A DNA stretch of 64,000 bases from Himantopus leucocephalus (Eukaryota > Chordata > Aves > Charadriiformes > Recurvirostridae). Below are positions 48,301 through 61,059 of this stretch, one piece after another. The position numbers and the translations under genes were made by a program. The DNA lies in the NCBI GenBank assembly GCA_003993805.1, contig RSEF01000003.1, positions 110,454,942 to 110,518,941 on the forward strand, given 5' to 3'. The notes beneath the pieces were generated by a model. That model was given only the letters and a program-made list of their open reading frames with translations, did no database searches and was not told the DNA's origin. The first letter of the stretch is position 1; each line of letters begins with the position of its first letter.

Positions 48301-49687
48301 AACCTTGTGGATGACCCATTGTTTACCCATAGCCATGTTGCTGGAAGGCACAAATCTCTGCAGAGATCCTTAGAACTTCAGCAAATCCAACTTACTGATA
48401 AGTAAAAAAAGGTGCATGGTGTATAAAACGTTTTTTTTCCCCCTACAGCAGTGATTGCTGCTACTGAGAAAACAAAGTTTACTATCAGAGATTACTGTAC
48501 TCAAATGAAAATGCGGACACAGGTGCCTTAATACTTGAGCTGGGGTAAGTTTTACATAGCTGTAAAATGAGCTTCAGCTTTTAAGTTACTGTCTTTTTCT
48601 TTACAATAATAATCTCTTCACTTTTACAAGCTCTATATTATTTTTAGGTAAGAAAACACTATAAAGTTCATGTTTTATTGTTCCTTGCAGTTATATAAAT
48701 TACATTTGGCCAAAATAAATGTAATTCCTACTGTGCGAACTGAGAACCCAGAATGTTGATTTTCCTCAAGTTATAAACAATGTGAAGATATGTTATACTG
48801 GGTCACAATTTTCCACTGTACAGCAAAATATATAACTCACTTTTAATAACAAAACTGCATATATCATTAAAGTTTCCTACTCCATGGAGCACATATTATG
48901 TTTCTCTGCACAGCAAGGGATATCCTTTCTATGTACCACAATTTCTAAAATATTGTTTGACTGAATGAAAAATATTTTAGTGATTCATTAGTAAAACAGC
49001 TGTCATTTTGAAAAATTATTCAAATTAGTCTCTATTTTTATTAGTAGTATTGAATTCTTTTTGCAGGCTTTTTTTCTTTTCTTTGTAGATCTAATATTGC
49101 AGTGCATGTTTGTACATCTTTCATCTTGTTGTTGCCATGGTTTTTGGAATGGGAACTTTGGAGAATTATTTATTATTTTGATTTCTCTGATGGCTGTCGG
49201 AAGTTAGAGGCACCTCCTAAAATTTAACATGCCTAGTTAGGAAATCCACAATGTTCATTATGAAACTTTGATTCACTAAGTTTCTAATTATGGGTTTTCC
49301 AAACCATGGACTTTCCCAAAAGACTATTGACAGGATTTTCTAAGCACTCGGCTTTGACCTAACACTGCTGCCATTCACGTCCACGGTAATATACCCAATG
49401 ATGTCAGTGGAACTACTTAGGCTAATACTGAGTGCTTTTGAATATCCACTCTTAGAAATACTACCTGACTATGCTATAAAATTTCATCTTAATCCTTCCT
49501 TGAACCACAGCACCTCTGTCTACAAATTTCTGAGGTCATTAAAAGTCTTTGAGAAGAAATGGTCATTGCACCATACCTGCAAGGTTACTAAATCCACACT
49601 CTGGGAAGACAAGAAAGAAAACTTGAGAATCCTATCCTCTTCCCAAAAACATTCTTGCAGCAGCTAGATGACATGAAAAAAGCTCCA
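48301..49687. other. Unique AT-rich non-coding stretch
   Basis: About 1.4 kb with no gene or element recognised. GTTGCCATGG at about 49132 resembles half of an RFX X-box, but a second half-site is missing. Confidence 0.5.
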
Positions 49688-49900
49688 TCATAGAATCATA
49701 GAAAAATTTATATTGGAAGGGACCTCTGGAGGCCGCAAATCCAACTTTCTGCTTAAAGGTGTGGTAACTTAAAAGTAAGATCACATTTCTAAGGGTCTTA
49801 TCTTACCAGGCTTTGAAAATGTCCAAGGATGGAGATTCCATTCCATCTCTGGGCAACCTGTTCCAGCCCCGAACTCCTCCTGTGAATAATTTTTTCCACA
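49688..49900 (-). mobile_element. CR1 LINE 3' end fragment (antisense)
   Basis: Begins with two clean terminal repeat units (TCATAGAATCATAG). These are followed by TATTGGAAGGGACCTCTGGA, AATGTCCAAGGATGGAGATT and CTCTGGGCAACCTGTTCCAG, the antisense CR1 3' UTR in order. Similarity fades near 49900. On the minus strand a short piece reads GWNRLPRDGMESPSLDIFK, a typical translation of this CR1 segment. No target-site duplication is expected for this family, so none was used. Confidence 0.93.
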
Positions 49901-52900
49901 AAGCCCAGAGTTTTCTTTGTGTCACTTTTAATGACTGCCTCTTTCCCTTTAACAGAGTAACCCATATCTTGAACACAGAGAAGAACAAGGAAATTGCAGA
50001 GTTCCTCAAATAAACTCGAAAATATTTAGGGCATAAAAGCTTAGTAACAACATATTGACTCCCACAAGACCCTGTCAGTGCCAAATGTAATGTCTAAAGT
50101 GTTGACAGTAAACTGACTGCACAATGTAGCCTTCAACAATGCATTTGGCACTTGTGTGACCATCTGTGTGCAGCCCAACAAACTTGGAGCTGCTGCATTA
50201 GTATGGGATTCAATCTCCCAAGACTTTAGTCTGTAAAATCTGAGTGTCTTATCTAAATTAGGTATTGAGGATCCCCCATTGGTGGGAAGAGAGAGAGAGA
50301 GAAAGAAAGAGAGAATGTTAATTTTAGGAAAAAAACCCCAACATTTTGTGTTAGATTCCTGTCAAAATACAACGTCTGGACCTGGTGAATGGGTGATCTT
50401 ACAGGTTCAGTTCAGCATTGAGATGAATTCAACACAGGGAAAACAAAACAAAACAAAAAACAAGTAAGAAAGGAAAAAGAATGACCTGAGATACACATCT
50501 TTGTATCAAATATCTACTATGATGCCTCCAAATACACCCTAGGTTATGGGATGAGTTTCTGTCACTCCACCCTACAATGTAAAGAAGATGGTGGTTTTTG
50601 TGAAGCCACCACTTGGCAGCTGTCCTACACTGATCTTCTACAGTCCAGGAGCAAATACTCTGGAGCTGGTCAGCTGGTGCCTTCTTGGCAGAGCCCCGCT
50701 CATCCTTCTGTCTCAGCCCTTTGCTGTGTGTGGACCCACTGCACTTCCTCATGCCCGTTAGGAGAGCCCTTGGTCCATGAAGTCTCCAGGAGTTGTGAAC
50801 AGGAAGGAGAAGGCCAAAGAAACCAGGAAGTTAAATGCAACAAGTCAGCTTGTTTTGTAAGAATGGGGTAGTTGTGCAAATTGTGTATATAAGGACAATA
50901 ACACTCATGCAGACATAGGAAAAAAAATAATGTTTATCTGAGTTACTGTAAGGAAAGATAAATATTTTAGTTAAAAGAAAAGAAAAAGAAATGTAGATAG
51001 TTTGTCATTTCAAGTGGGGTTTTTTTTGTGACTTCTGTGAATTGTGAGTATACAGTAGTCATCTGGTCAGTTTGCCTGTCTCGGCAAAGGTAAGTGTTCT
51101 GCTTTAGGGAATGGTTCTTATGCTAAAGGCAAAAGGTGCTGCGGCTGGTGTCCACAATGCCTAGAGCCACCATAGTTCAGCACGGACTGGTAATGTTCCT
51201 GCTACAGGACATGTCATCCTGTGCTCTGTGTGACACCTTTTTAGTTCTGAGACAATCTTATTGTTTATCTGTATCTTATCCATGGGGGGAAAAAAGCCTC
51301 ACACCAAAACCACACCTATCCTAGATACGCACATCATTTTTGTCTACAGGGGAATTAACTGGTTTACTTTAAAAGAGGCTCTGGGAGCAAAGTAACATAA
51401 TGAAGTGTTAATGGGAGATGAGGGAGCAGACTGAGGAGCTAAGACATTCAGTGACATCAGTTCCGTGTGACTCTTTCACACATGTAATCATAAAAGTAGG
51501 CTAAGACTGGAAGTGGAGTAAATGTCGCGTAAGAGTAGATAGAAGTATTAATGTTGTAAGAAAACTGTACCATGTATATTATCCACCTGTGGGTGCAGTT
51601 CTTACCGAGACGAGAGAAGAAATAACATATGTAGGCCATGAAACTTCAATTTGACATAAGCTAGTATATCATAATTAGCAAAGGCAATACAAACGGTGGA
51701 AAAATGCAGGGATCAGTCCTACAGGATCTCATTTGCAGGAAGTATATAGTGGGGGAAATGCATTCCCTGGCTGAACTATGAAGTACCTAGAGCCAAAGAA
51801 AAATTGGGAGGTGGGAGAAATATCACTTGTTTCTCTCCATTATTAAAAGTTTTTCTTGTATGAAATAGAAAAACACTAATAAATATAGGCCTGATCTTCT
51901 ACTGTACCTCAGCAGGTGTCTTTTCTAAATTAAAAAAGTTGAATTTTATTCTTTCTTGGCACAGGTGTGAGCCATATTTGAGGAACCAGAGAGGAGAGAA
52001 TCATTTAAAAGTGATTCTTTTTCATGCTTTTCTCTTCAGGCTGTATGTCTACATGGTAGAATTAGTCTTCAATCTAGTAGTATGAGAGCTTGAGAAATGT
52101 GCAATGTAGGGACAGTTAGCTATAGACCTTCTCCAAAGCTCAGCTGAGCTTCATTAGCCTCCCTAGGAACTCTCTTCCCTGCTGAGAAGAAAAATTGAAG
52201 GAAATGCTTGTGTTTCTTGAATTACTTTGGGTTACAGCAATTTGCCCCTTTCTTTTTTAGAAAGATTTTTTTTCTGCATGTTGGGATTTTACTACCTCTA
52301 TTCATCATAATCACAAAGCTAGTAGAAAAGGAAACATTTCCCTTTTTTAGCACTGTGATTTTCAGGAGGAAAGATGATTTCCTATTTAGTAAATTATAAT
52401 TTTTTTTTTGGCACAACATTTCTCTCGGTCTTGATACTCTGCTAGTCCCCAAACATGGCAGGATTCATGCAACTTGAGTGAGATCATGGCTTACTGATAG
52501 ACATTTCAATGCTCACAAGGATGCAGCAGAGTAACCGAGCTGGTAAGAGTTCTCTGTAGATCACCTGCTCTTCCTCTGAGACCCAAAGCAGAATCCACTG
52601 CACTTCAACAGTCCCTTAGGGAACCTATTAAATCATTTGTGGGTCTTTTGATTAGTTAAGGCTATTGTACATCTACATTGCACATTTAGTAAACACACGC
52701 AATCTCTGCACACTTTTTGTTACTATTCACTTGAAGCTGGATGGAGGAACCTCTGAAGAATACTCATGAACTCCAGGAGATCTGCCAAGACAAGGGGAGT
52801 CTGAGGAGCTTCAGTTACAAACTCTTCAGAGTATAAAAATCAAGTAGCATGTATGACAAGTGGTTCGTGCATTTAGAACCATTGTACAATATGATATTGC

Positions 52901-54095
52901 AAGGAATAATGCCAAGTGCTAACATGGGATGCATTCAGAACATAAACATGCTGTAACCCAACTTCATATTTTAGTATTTTGTCTCTGCAGTAAGGCCATA
53001 GTAAGGTCTGGTTTGGAGGATCAAAGCCAGGTCCCTCCTATTGCACAGATTTGTCCAAGATCTTCAGCAAAAAGTTAGGGGTTTTTGCTCCTACTATGGT
53101 TCCTGAGAGACTATCCTCTAACTTTTCTGGTGTTCAGAAGGTGATCAGCCTAAATTCTTTGCCTATTTTAATCTATTTCTAAAAATCCAAATATTATTGT
53201 TTATGGTAAGTTTTTTCCATTCATACATGTTTATAGGCAGATATAATTTCTACTTGCAGCCTTCAATTCATCAAGCCGCATGATTAATATTTAAAGCTTA
53301 CTGTTAGAATGGGCTCCACCATTCCTCTGGTACCCCAGCATAATTTGGCTTCAGGGATGGCACTTCTACAGGACTGTGGCAAAGGCACAAACTGAGAGCT
53401 GCTCACTTTGAATTTATCATCTCTATTGTACTGTCTACCTTTGGTATAGTTTTGCCAAATTCACAGAAGACAAGGCTCATATGAGCCCTTTGTAGAAAAA
53501 TCAATGGTACTGAACTAAGGAAATAACAGATCTACTCTTGTCTGTAGTTAAAATGCTGGTAGAAACAACTGTTAAGTGAGGAAGAGAGACAGCAGTACTA
53601 ATGGGAACTTGTTTTGGCACCCAGCTCAGAGAGAGCTATAGATTACAGGTTGAAAATGACATGCTATCTATTTTTGCTCTGAAAAAGCTTTGTGCCTTCC
53701 ACGGAGACGTTGTACAGCCTCACTATGTAGCATCACTCTGTCCAGACATTTGCTCGATAGAGTTTTTGGAGAGGGCTGATTGTAGGCTTCCCACAATGAT
53801 AAAGGGGTGGGAAGGAGTCTCAGAAGGCAGCTGGCTGGCTCAGTGCATGTGGAAATGATTACTGTAATGGTGCTTTTATTTTATAGAATTATTAACGATG
53901 TTGGGGGGGAGACTAGATGTCTTGGAAAGGCGTCTTTTTAAATTATCGTAAATGTAAATGAAGAAATTAAATAAATCCATATATTTGTCATCTCCCTTAC
54001 CAGATCAGATAGCACCACAGTAGACAAAGCCACACCAGTTACAGCTTAGACACGCGATCAAGTTGCTGCTACTTAACTAGTATCATGCATCAGCT
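49901..54095. other. Unique non-coding stretch
   Basis: About 4.2 kb. It holds GA-rich (50287-50314) and AAAAC-rich (50439-50462) low-complexity patches. There is no gene. The longest frames (about 107 codons near 50.4-50.9 kb) overlap on both strands and lack recognisable domains. Confidence 0.5.
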
Positions 54096-54125
54096 GAGCT
54101 GTGGTATAAGCTGTAACCACAGCTC
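54096..54125. repeat. Perfect hairpin, 10-bp arms
   Basis: GAGCTGTGGT, a 10-base loop and the exact complement ACCACAGCTC. The arms contain TGTGGT/ACCACA, the core RUNX site in both orientations, so this could be a paired RUNX site as well as an RNA hairpin. The stem is short for a microRNA precursor. The surrounding 54000-54350 is more GC-rich than its flanks. Confidence 0.85.
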
Positions 54126-55709
54126 CACCCCCAGTAACTCATACCTTCACCACATCCATGGTGCAGGGTTACAGGCAGCAGAAAGGAGGTCCACCCCGAT
54201 GGCAGGATGATGGCTTTTCCCTGCAGCCTCTTGCTGCTGCAGCCCTGCTGGAGCTCCCTGTTCTCCACCTGCTTCTCTTCAGCCTCTCCTTCCTTCCCAC
54301 GTGCTGGCTTAATAACACCCACAAAGAGTTGCTGTGGTGCCACCAAGATTAAGATGACGTATTTCTTATGCTATGTCATGCTGCCTCAAAACGCAGTGCA
54401 GGTTCTGTCCAGTTTTTTTGTCTTTAGACTCCTCTTTAGACTCCTCTGGGTAACAGGACAAGGGATTGAGGAGTATCTTGCACTGGCAATACTTTAGCTT
54501 GGATTTCTCTATGCTCTAAAATTCTGTCCTTTCCAGCTCTGTCCCATCGTCCCATGCCTTTAAGTCTAGCAAGGAGTGCTGTGTTGGAGCAAGCTCTGTA
54601 GACCAAGTTGTCTTGCCACAGTCTTTGGACAACAATAGATTTTGACACACAGACAGTAGAAAGGGGTCTTAAATGCACTATCAAACTGCATAAGATATAT
54701 CCTGATTTTTATGCCCGAGCCAGTATGTGGTTTCAAGTTTTAGTGCTATAAATCAAAAAGAAAATATAAAAGGGGAGGAGATATTTAGGTTGAAGCTAAA
54801 GTATTAATTAATTCAATGTCCACTGAAATAACAAAAAATAAATAAATTGTGTGCTAGTCAGAGTCTATCTTTCTTGCTGGAAATAAGACCAGATTAATAA
54901 ATCCCACAAAAATTACCACCCCAAATATGACTTGAACTGTCACCACCAAACACAGTGGCTTGAAAAAAAGTTCTTTAAAATAATTTATGCCAAAGTACAT
55001 TCACTGACCAACAGTTTTAATCCAGAAAGTAAAGAAACACTTTCCCTTTACACAGACATAATTTCTTTTATGAAGTGGAGATCATAAATGAAAAAGGATA
55101 AAGAATTTATTTTAGTCACAGAATAAACAAATAGGGGAAAAAAAGGATGGCACTTTTTTTCTGACTTTCTTTTCTGTTTTCTGACCTACAGCTCTGTTTC
55201 TGTTCAGGCATAATTTTTTTCACAGCGTGTACACCCCCTCTCATCTATATTCATCCTGCAGAGATGAAGATGACCTCAGCTACTAGAAGAAAGTAAGAAA
55301 GTTTCCTGGGAGGCAGATTATTCTGTTGTTCACTTGACAGGATTTCTTGCAGCTCGGTTCTGAAGCAGAAGGCCAGAGTCAGCAGCAACCCCCTTTGCCC
55401 GGTACAGGAGAACGGAGAACGCAGTTTTTCATTTCCACCCTTGGCAGATTTGTGTTAGCACTGCAGGGGAAATGTCAATGGGAAGCGAGCAGAGCTGGCC
55501 ATGTGAAAACACCTCAGAATTTATTCCTACCCCTCAAACTTTACAACAGAAAAACAAGTCTCATTTTCCAAACCTAGCAAACCTGTTGTTGATGAACCAG
55601 AAGACAAATGAAGGGGGTTTCATCTGCCCCGTTGGGCTAAAGGACTTTCCACAGTGGAACAATAAATTAATTTTCTTTTCAGGCTTTGGTCAAGGTTGAT
55701 TCTTACTTC
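54126..55709. other. Unique non-coding stretch
   Basis: About 1.6 kb. A 12-base unit (CTTTAGACTCCT) is repeated exactly twice in tandem at 54422-54445. No gene is recognised. The frames at 54083-54497 on both strands are 64-96 codons with no family signature. Confidence 0.5.
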
Positions 55710-55746
55710 TTTTTTTTTTTTTTTTTTTTTTTTTTTGTCATTAGAN
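55710..55746. repeat. Poly-T run (27 T) with adjacent N
   Basis: Twenty-seven consecutive T at 55710-55736, followed within ten bases by the single ambiguous base at 55746. Homopolymer sequencing uncertainty is the likely cause. It could be the tail of a retroposed element on the minus strand, but no element body is visible to the right. Confidence 0.9.
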
Positions 55747-57043
55747 TTTATCATTGTGCCTGGACTCCCTGATTTTACCAGAAATTCTCTTGGTGTCTTT
55801 TGCTTTTCATGAAGTGTGGGCCCTTGGAAATAAGTGATGATGTGAGAATCCCAGTTACGCTTAAAATAAAGTCACTTTCTAGACATTCTGATGGCACTGC
55901 AAGTTTTGATTGGGTAACTTACATGCACAGTGGTGGCTCGAAACTAGGAGACAAAGCAAAAGAACCCAGAATGTATTAATTTATGTTTATATTTTATTTT
56001 TCTACATCTCACGGTTTTGGTGGGGGTTTCTCATGCTATTCTGATCTGTCAGTTTGGCGATACTGGCTTCAGTTCTCTATCATCATGACAGTAAAGCAAA
56101 AAACCACTTCCATTATTAAGCTTTTATTAGTATGAAGTGCAATAAAGTATCTAACTTGCAAGGAGTACTCATCAAAAGACAAGTCCTGCTCCACGTTTGC
56201 TGCTCAACACTCAGAGATAATGCAGCAAAATATTTCAGAAATAATTTCTGAGATGAATGACATTATGTACTTGATTGAAAGTTAAGTTAATTAGAAATTT
56301 AGTGAACACAGCAATTCCAGTTGTACCAGAATACTTTTAAAAGATGCTTCATTTCCACCATAAATGCAGGCTGTTCTTTAGAAGCTGCAGCTGATCACAC
56401 ACCAGCTTCTAGTTACTTGCAACGGAGGTAATCTTCCACCCGTATCTCTCAGTGTCTCATGAGAGGGAGGGAGGAAAAGGAAGTAGAAAAAAGGAAAAGG
56501 AAGGGAATGAAGGGAAAGGTGAGAAGCTCTATTAAATTGCCTCGACAGTTGCAGTTTGTCTCCCTGAGCGTTTGTTGTTGTGTGTTATCAACAAAACATG
56601 GTGAAGCAGAGAGCAAGGTAATGTTTTATGCACAATGTAGTGGTGCTTCAGTGAACAAACTCATCAAGCTTCCACAACTGATTTATTTAATTATTATCTC
56701 TATCTTCTTAGATATATCTATTTCAAACCTTCAGGACTTCTCTTGTCCTTCTTTTGCTTTGGAAGGCTTCCATTTTAAGCCCTGAAAATGTCTTGGGGTG
56801 CCATTATAACTTTGAACGACACTGTGCATTTTTGCTGTATTACAGATCTCTGTTGGTTTTGTTTAATTATGTACTTTAAAATGTTGTGAACTGCCTGAAG
56901 CAAGTTGCAAGGACTGGTCTAGAAAAGCCACTTTTAAATATGCTCCTTCATTATATTTGATACCAAGGCCATGAATAATGACTTACCCTAGATTTCAGTA
57001 ACCAATCACCATAATATTTACTGGCAATGACTCTGTGAAACTT

Positions 57044-57057
57044 GTTGCTATAGTAAC
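57044..57057. promoter_or_regulatory. X-box-like (RFX) inverted repeat
   Basis: GTTGCTATAGTAAC is an imperfect dyad fitting the RFX X-box pattern GTNRCC(N0-3)RGYAAC, with one mismatch in the left half. It sits in a short, repeat-free stretch with a CCAAT-like ACCAATCACC upstream at 57000-57009. An X-box next to a CCAAT box is a known promoter and enhancer arrangement. There is no supporting transcript. Confidence 0.25.
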
Positions 57058-58539
57058 TTAATCTTGGGCTTAATCCAGGTCCCAGAGGAGGTGTCCATTA
57101 TGACAAAAGCCACTGTTGCAGCAAGCATTTGTAGCTGCAGTCTTGGAAGAGAGGGACCAGGGGCAGCACAGGCTGAGTTTCTAAACTACTGTCTCACCCA
57201 CTCAGGCCACTTGAGACTAGTAGTAAGGCTGCATCGCCCCATAATAAGCATGTGTTGGAAATCTTTCATTTTCCCTGTGCTTTCCTTTTCTCTGTGCTTT
57301 CTACAGAAGGTACAAATTTCTCACTGCTCCTGTTAGAGAACAGACTTACCGAGAAAGCAAGAACCTGTCTGCAAAACTCAAGCAGAAGAGAGATATCCCA
57401 ACCACGACCTTCTTTTGCCTTTCTTTTCTTGACACACTCTCAAAACTACCATTTGATATTATTTTATTGGTTCTTTAATGATAAAATAAACAGAAATTTT
57501 GTTTCTTTTTTTCCTCAGAAGATTTCAAGGAAGCTTCCCTCAAAAGGAGAATAGGAGCAGTTTTTTCCCCCCCTGTGTGCCAGACCTGGGGAATGATTGC
57601 CAGGTGCACATGGGGATCTGTCAAGGGTCTTCCACAAACATGTGAGCATCCTCTTGCTCCATTTCTGGCCAAAGCCAGGTCCTGCAGGAGAGGCTGGATG
57701 GAGGCACAACATGGGGGATGCTGAAGCTGACTTCTCCAGCCCTGAATCTTCCTTCCATCACCCTGCCTGGGCTTGCTGATCAGCTGAACCGTCTCTGTGC
57801 AGACACCTTGAGGTGGGTAATAGGAAGATTTTGTTTCGTTTTTTCCATGTAAAAATAAATCACTTGTTATTTTAGCAAAATGCCATGTTTCCCAAGGGAC
57901 ATGTTGATTTTATGAAGTGGGGCTTTCCAACAGAAAAGTTGACTGATGGGATGACTCCCAGATTTACAAGGCTGAATGAAAAAAAGGCCACTGCATTTCA
58001 ACTGTGATGCGTGCCAAACAGGCTGTGAATATAAGGGACCTCATTCCCAAATTTCACCTAAATGAAGTTGGGTTCACACCAGAATTTCCATCTTGCTATC
58101 AGTCTGTGGGTGTTTGCAGGAAGGTATAGCATTCAATTCAGGTAGAGAAGTCCTGGGAGGGTGACACTAAGGGTGCTTGCAGGAACAAGCACTCTGGACT
58201 AGACAACAAAACCGGCCAATCAAAGATCCTTTTCCTCCGCATTTTGCCTTCTTGTAGGACTTCCCTCCTCCCCAACCGCCTAAGTAAGCACTTCAGGTCA
58301 TCTTGATGTTTAGTGTTGTCCTGCAAGTGTAACATGAAGTAATATAAGGGTTTGCGTGATCCCGAATTTTTAACCTGATATAGTCTAATCTGGAAGATTT
58401 GGACTGAGTTGGAAATGTTCCTTCTCCCTCTCATGAGCAGGAGTGTTTGCTCTGGTTCCCTAGCTATAACCTAAACTTGGCTTCAAAGAGAGAAAGCTGA
58501 CCTTTTGTGTAGTTCCTACCGGAGATTGCCAAGTTACCC

Positions 58540-58770
58540 TGAAGACACTAAAAACAATTTGCAGTTAGCTTAGAGTGACAAGTTTAACATTCGCTTATCA
58601 AGTACAGCAATTTATTTTTACAGTGTTGCAAAATGGCTTGGGCCCAGCTAATTTCACTTGGAGGAACAAACACTGCCACAGCCAGAAGGCACAAAATGTG
58701 CAACAATAATCCTTAAGGCAACACACTGTAATTTGCCTTCTTCTGTTTAATGCCATGTCAAACAGAAGGA
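58540..58770. promoter_or_regulatory. Candidate conserved non-coding element
   Basis: Balanced, repeat-free block containing AGCAATTTATTTTTACAG, GTTGCAAAATGG (C/EBP-like TTGCAAAA), GCCCAGCTAATTTCACTT (homeodomain core TAATT) and a second GTAATTTGCC. The texture suggests constraint; conservation is untested. Confidence 0.3.
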
Positions 58771-60164
58771 TTTCTACACATTTCAGATGGTGACTGTGTT
58801 GCCTTCCCTTGGTTTGAGTTTAAAAAAAAAAAAAAAGAAATTGATTTACTTCAGAGAGCAGTGATAGATGAAGGATATGACATGCACTGAGCATGCCTAG
58901 TTCCTTGCTCATGCCAAAAAATTCCCAGAAGGATAAATCTCGTTTCCTGCCTTACTTCACAGAATTTAACTTTTTAAACAAGTCATGTTCTGTGGTTTGG
59001 ATTCTGTGTTTATATCAGGGTTTGTTTCCAGGCTCATGGACAATAATAGTACATGGGTCTGAAAAATCTGAACATTTTTGTGTGGAGAGAAAGCTTGGTG
59101 TTTTAATCTCACTTTCACTCTTATTATTTGCATTAATTCTTATAAACCAGCCCTTACAGATAAGTTGCAATAAAAGCTGATGTTTTCCAGGTATATGCTG
59201 GAAAATATGCGAACTTGAGCTTTCATTTAAGTCAAACTTATTTCCATGATTTCAGGCTGTACTTATATATTCATACTGTAGACTTTATTTATTTTAGAAA
59301 ATATGGAGCTGGAAATTAAGACTTAATTTTAAAAATATGTTCTCTGTTTAAACTGACTTGTGTATTTTGTACATATGTAGACACACATACATATATAAAC
59401 CCTTTGTGATCTACTGATTATAGCTGGCTTCAAGTCCAGTTGGAAGCAGAGCATGAATTATATTGAACCTGCTAGCCTGACTGTATTTAGAAGATTATAA
59501 GAGCATGTATTTATTTCTGGATTTCCATCAATAGCAGGACCTTTAAAAAAAGAAAAAAAAAAGACACTTCCACATGATTTGATTATATCTTTCAAGAACA
59601 TGCAATGTTATCCAAACATCTAGCATGCACAAATTTGAGAAGGTATGTGAATATGATGTATACATATAAGAGGACACATAAGCACACACACAGACAAAGG
59701 GAAACCAAGCTAGGATCAAACTTGAGACTTAACGTGTCTTTATAGATTTGAAACTTTAATAATGCCACAAATTATCTCCATAACAAATACCCAAAACTTT
59801 ATTCATAGCAGTTCTTCTTCGTCGGCTAGTGATATTCTGGCAAAAGACCAGTTATGCTGTGCAGGAAAACAAAAACCTGAAACAAAAGCACATGAAAAAG
59901 TTGGTGCTACAGAATCTCTTCTAATCTTAATGGTAATATTGTAAATCAGGTAGCTGCTGGTGGGCTCGGGTTTGTCTGTTACATCTTTTTTATTTAACCC
60001 ACAACTTTTTCAAACCTTAGCTAGCTCTGCACTGTATTTTTGCCTACTCACATTCTGGATTCTAGTGTATTAATAAAATGAATTATTTCTAACTACTTCA
60101 CACATACCTTAGTAAGCTTAATATACACAGTAGTTATTCCTAGATAGATAAATAGTTGTAAAAA

Positions 60165-60237
60165 TATATATGTGTGTGTGTGTGTGTCTGTTGGAATATA
60201 AATATGAATATATGTATATGTATGTATGTATGTGTAT
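60165..60237. repeat. TG / TATG microsatellites
   Basis: (TA)n passes into (TG)8-9 at 60171-60187, and after about 20 bases a (TATG)n block runs to about 60237. This is simple sequence only. Confidence 0.9.
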
Positions 60238-61059
60238 ACAAGCCCACAAAAAATCAGCAAAAGTGATTATATTTTAGGTTCTATTGAAAGAAAAAACTCA
60301 TTAGGCAATAGAGGGAAGAGTTCCCCTTGGTGCTTGGCTAAAGCTTAAGCAGAACAGCTGGTGTTTGTCCAAAGTGGTACTGAATAATCTTCGTATTGCT
60401 AACTATTCTTTAAGAAACAGTGCAAATTTTTTCATGACAGTATGGGTTTTTTTCCTTCTCAGTGTAGGCCTGAATTTGAAAATTTTAGGAAATAGTAGGA
60501 AAATAAAAAGTATGTGACAAATCAGTTCAATATGACTCCTTTATTCTTCCATTTTGTCAATACCTATGAGACTAGTTTCCGGAGCCCCAAGCTTGTTTCT
60601 TGACACCCAAAATATATAATAAATGGCAACCCTTGCTTTTTAATGTTAATACTCTAAAATATGTCCATAAACCTCAGTTCTGCTTTCCATGCAAGGATGC
60701 ATGACCTTTGCGTAGGAACTCAAAAAGCAGTTCAAAGAGGAATTCCTTCATAAAGGGATTCCTTCAAACTAATTCCTTCAAATATCACTCATTCTTTGGC
60801 CCAAGGATGAGTAACAAAAACAGCTGCTTCCACAGTATTGCTGAGGAGGAGCAATGAAAGAAAAGGGAAAGAAGGAGGCTGACGTGCTATACTCTTGCTC
60901 CATGTGGTGCGATGTGGTCCCTGTTACACAAGACCAAGTTATATTCACCTTGGACATAGTCTGTATATGAATGAGGATGCTACTCACCTGCTGCTCCAGT
61001 ACATAAGGTCATAAGAACAGACATACCACCTCTAACACTGGCTGTAAGGGACACCTAAA

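Larger units (their letters stand above)
55747..61059. other. Unique non-coding stretch
   Basis: About 5.3 kb with no recognisable gene. Contents are an X-box-like dyad at 57044-57057, a candidate conserved block at 58540-58770, A(15) at 58822-58836, microsatellites at 60165-60237, and three spaced copies of ATTCCTTCA at 60742-60780. Open frames reach 108 codons without domain signatures. Confidence 0.5.

Noticed and set aside
48106..48353. Minus-strand frames with Tyr-Pro-Ile-Leu-Ser repeats
   Set aside because: Translation of the pentanucleotide microsatellite, not a repeat protein.
49131..49142. GTTGCCATGG as an RFX X-box
   Set aside because: Only one half-site is present; the right half does not follow.
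57530..57780. GC-richer block as an exon or CpG island
   Set aside because: Few CpGs. The short frames on both strands are unremarkable, and no splice structure stands out.
58138..58434. 98-codon minus-strand frame with LKCLLRRLGRREVLQEGKMRRKR
   Set aside because: It looks protein-like in places but ends without a convincing donor or acceptor, and matches nothing I know.
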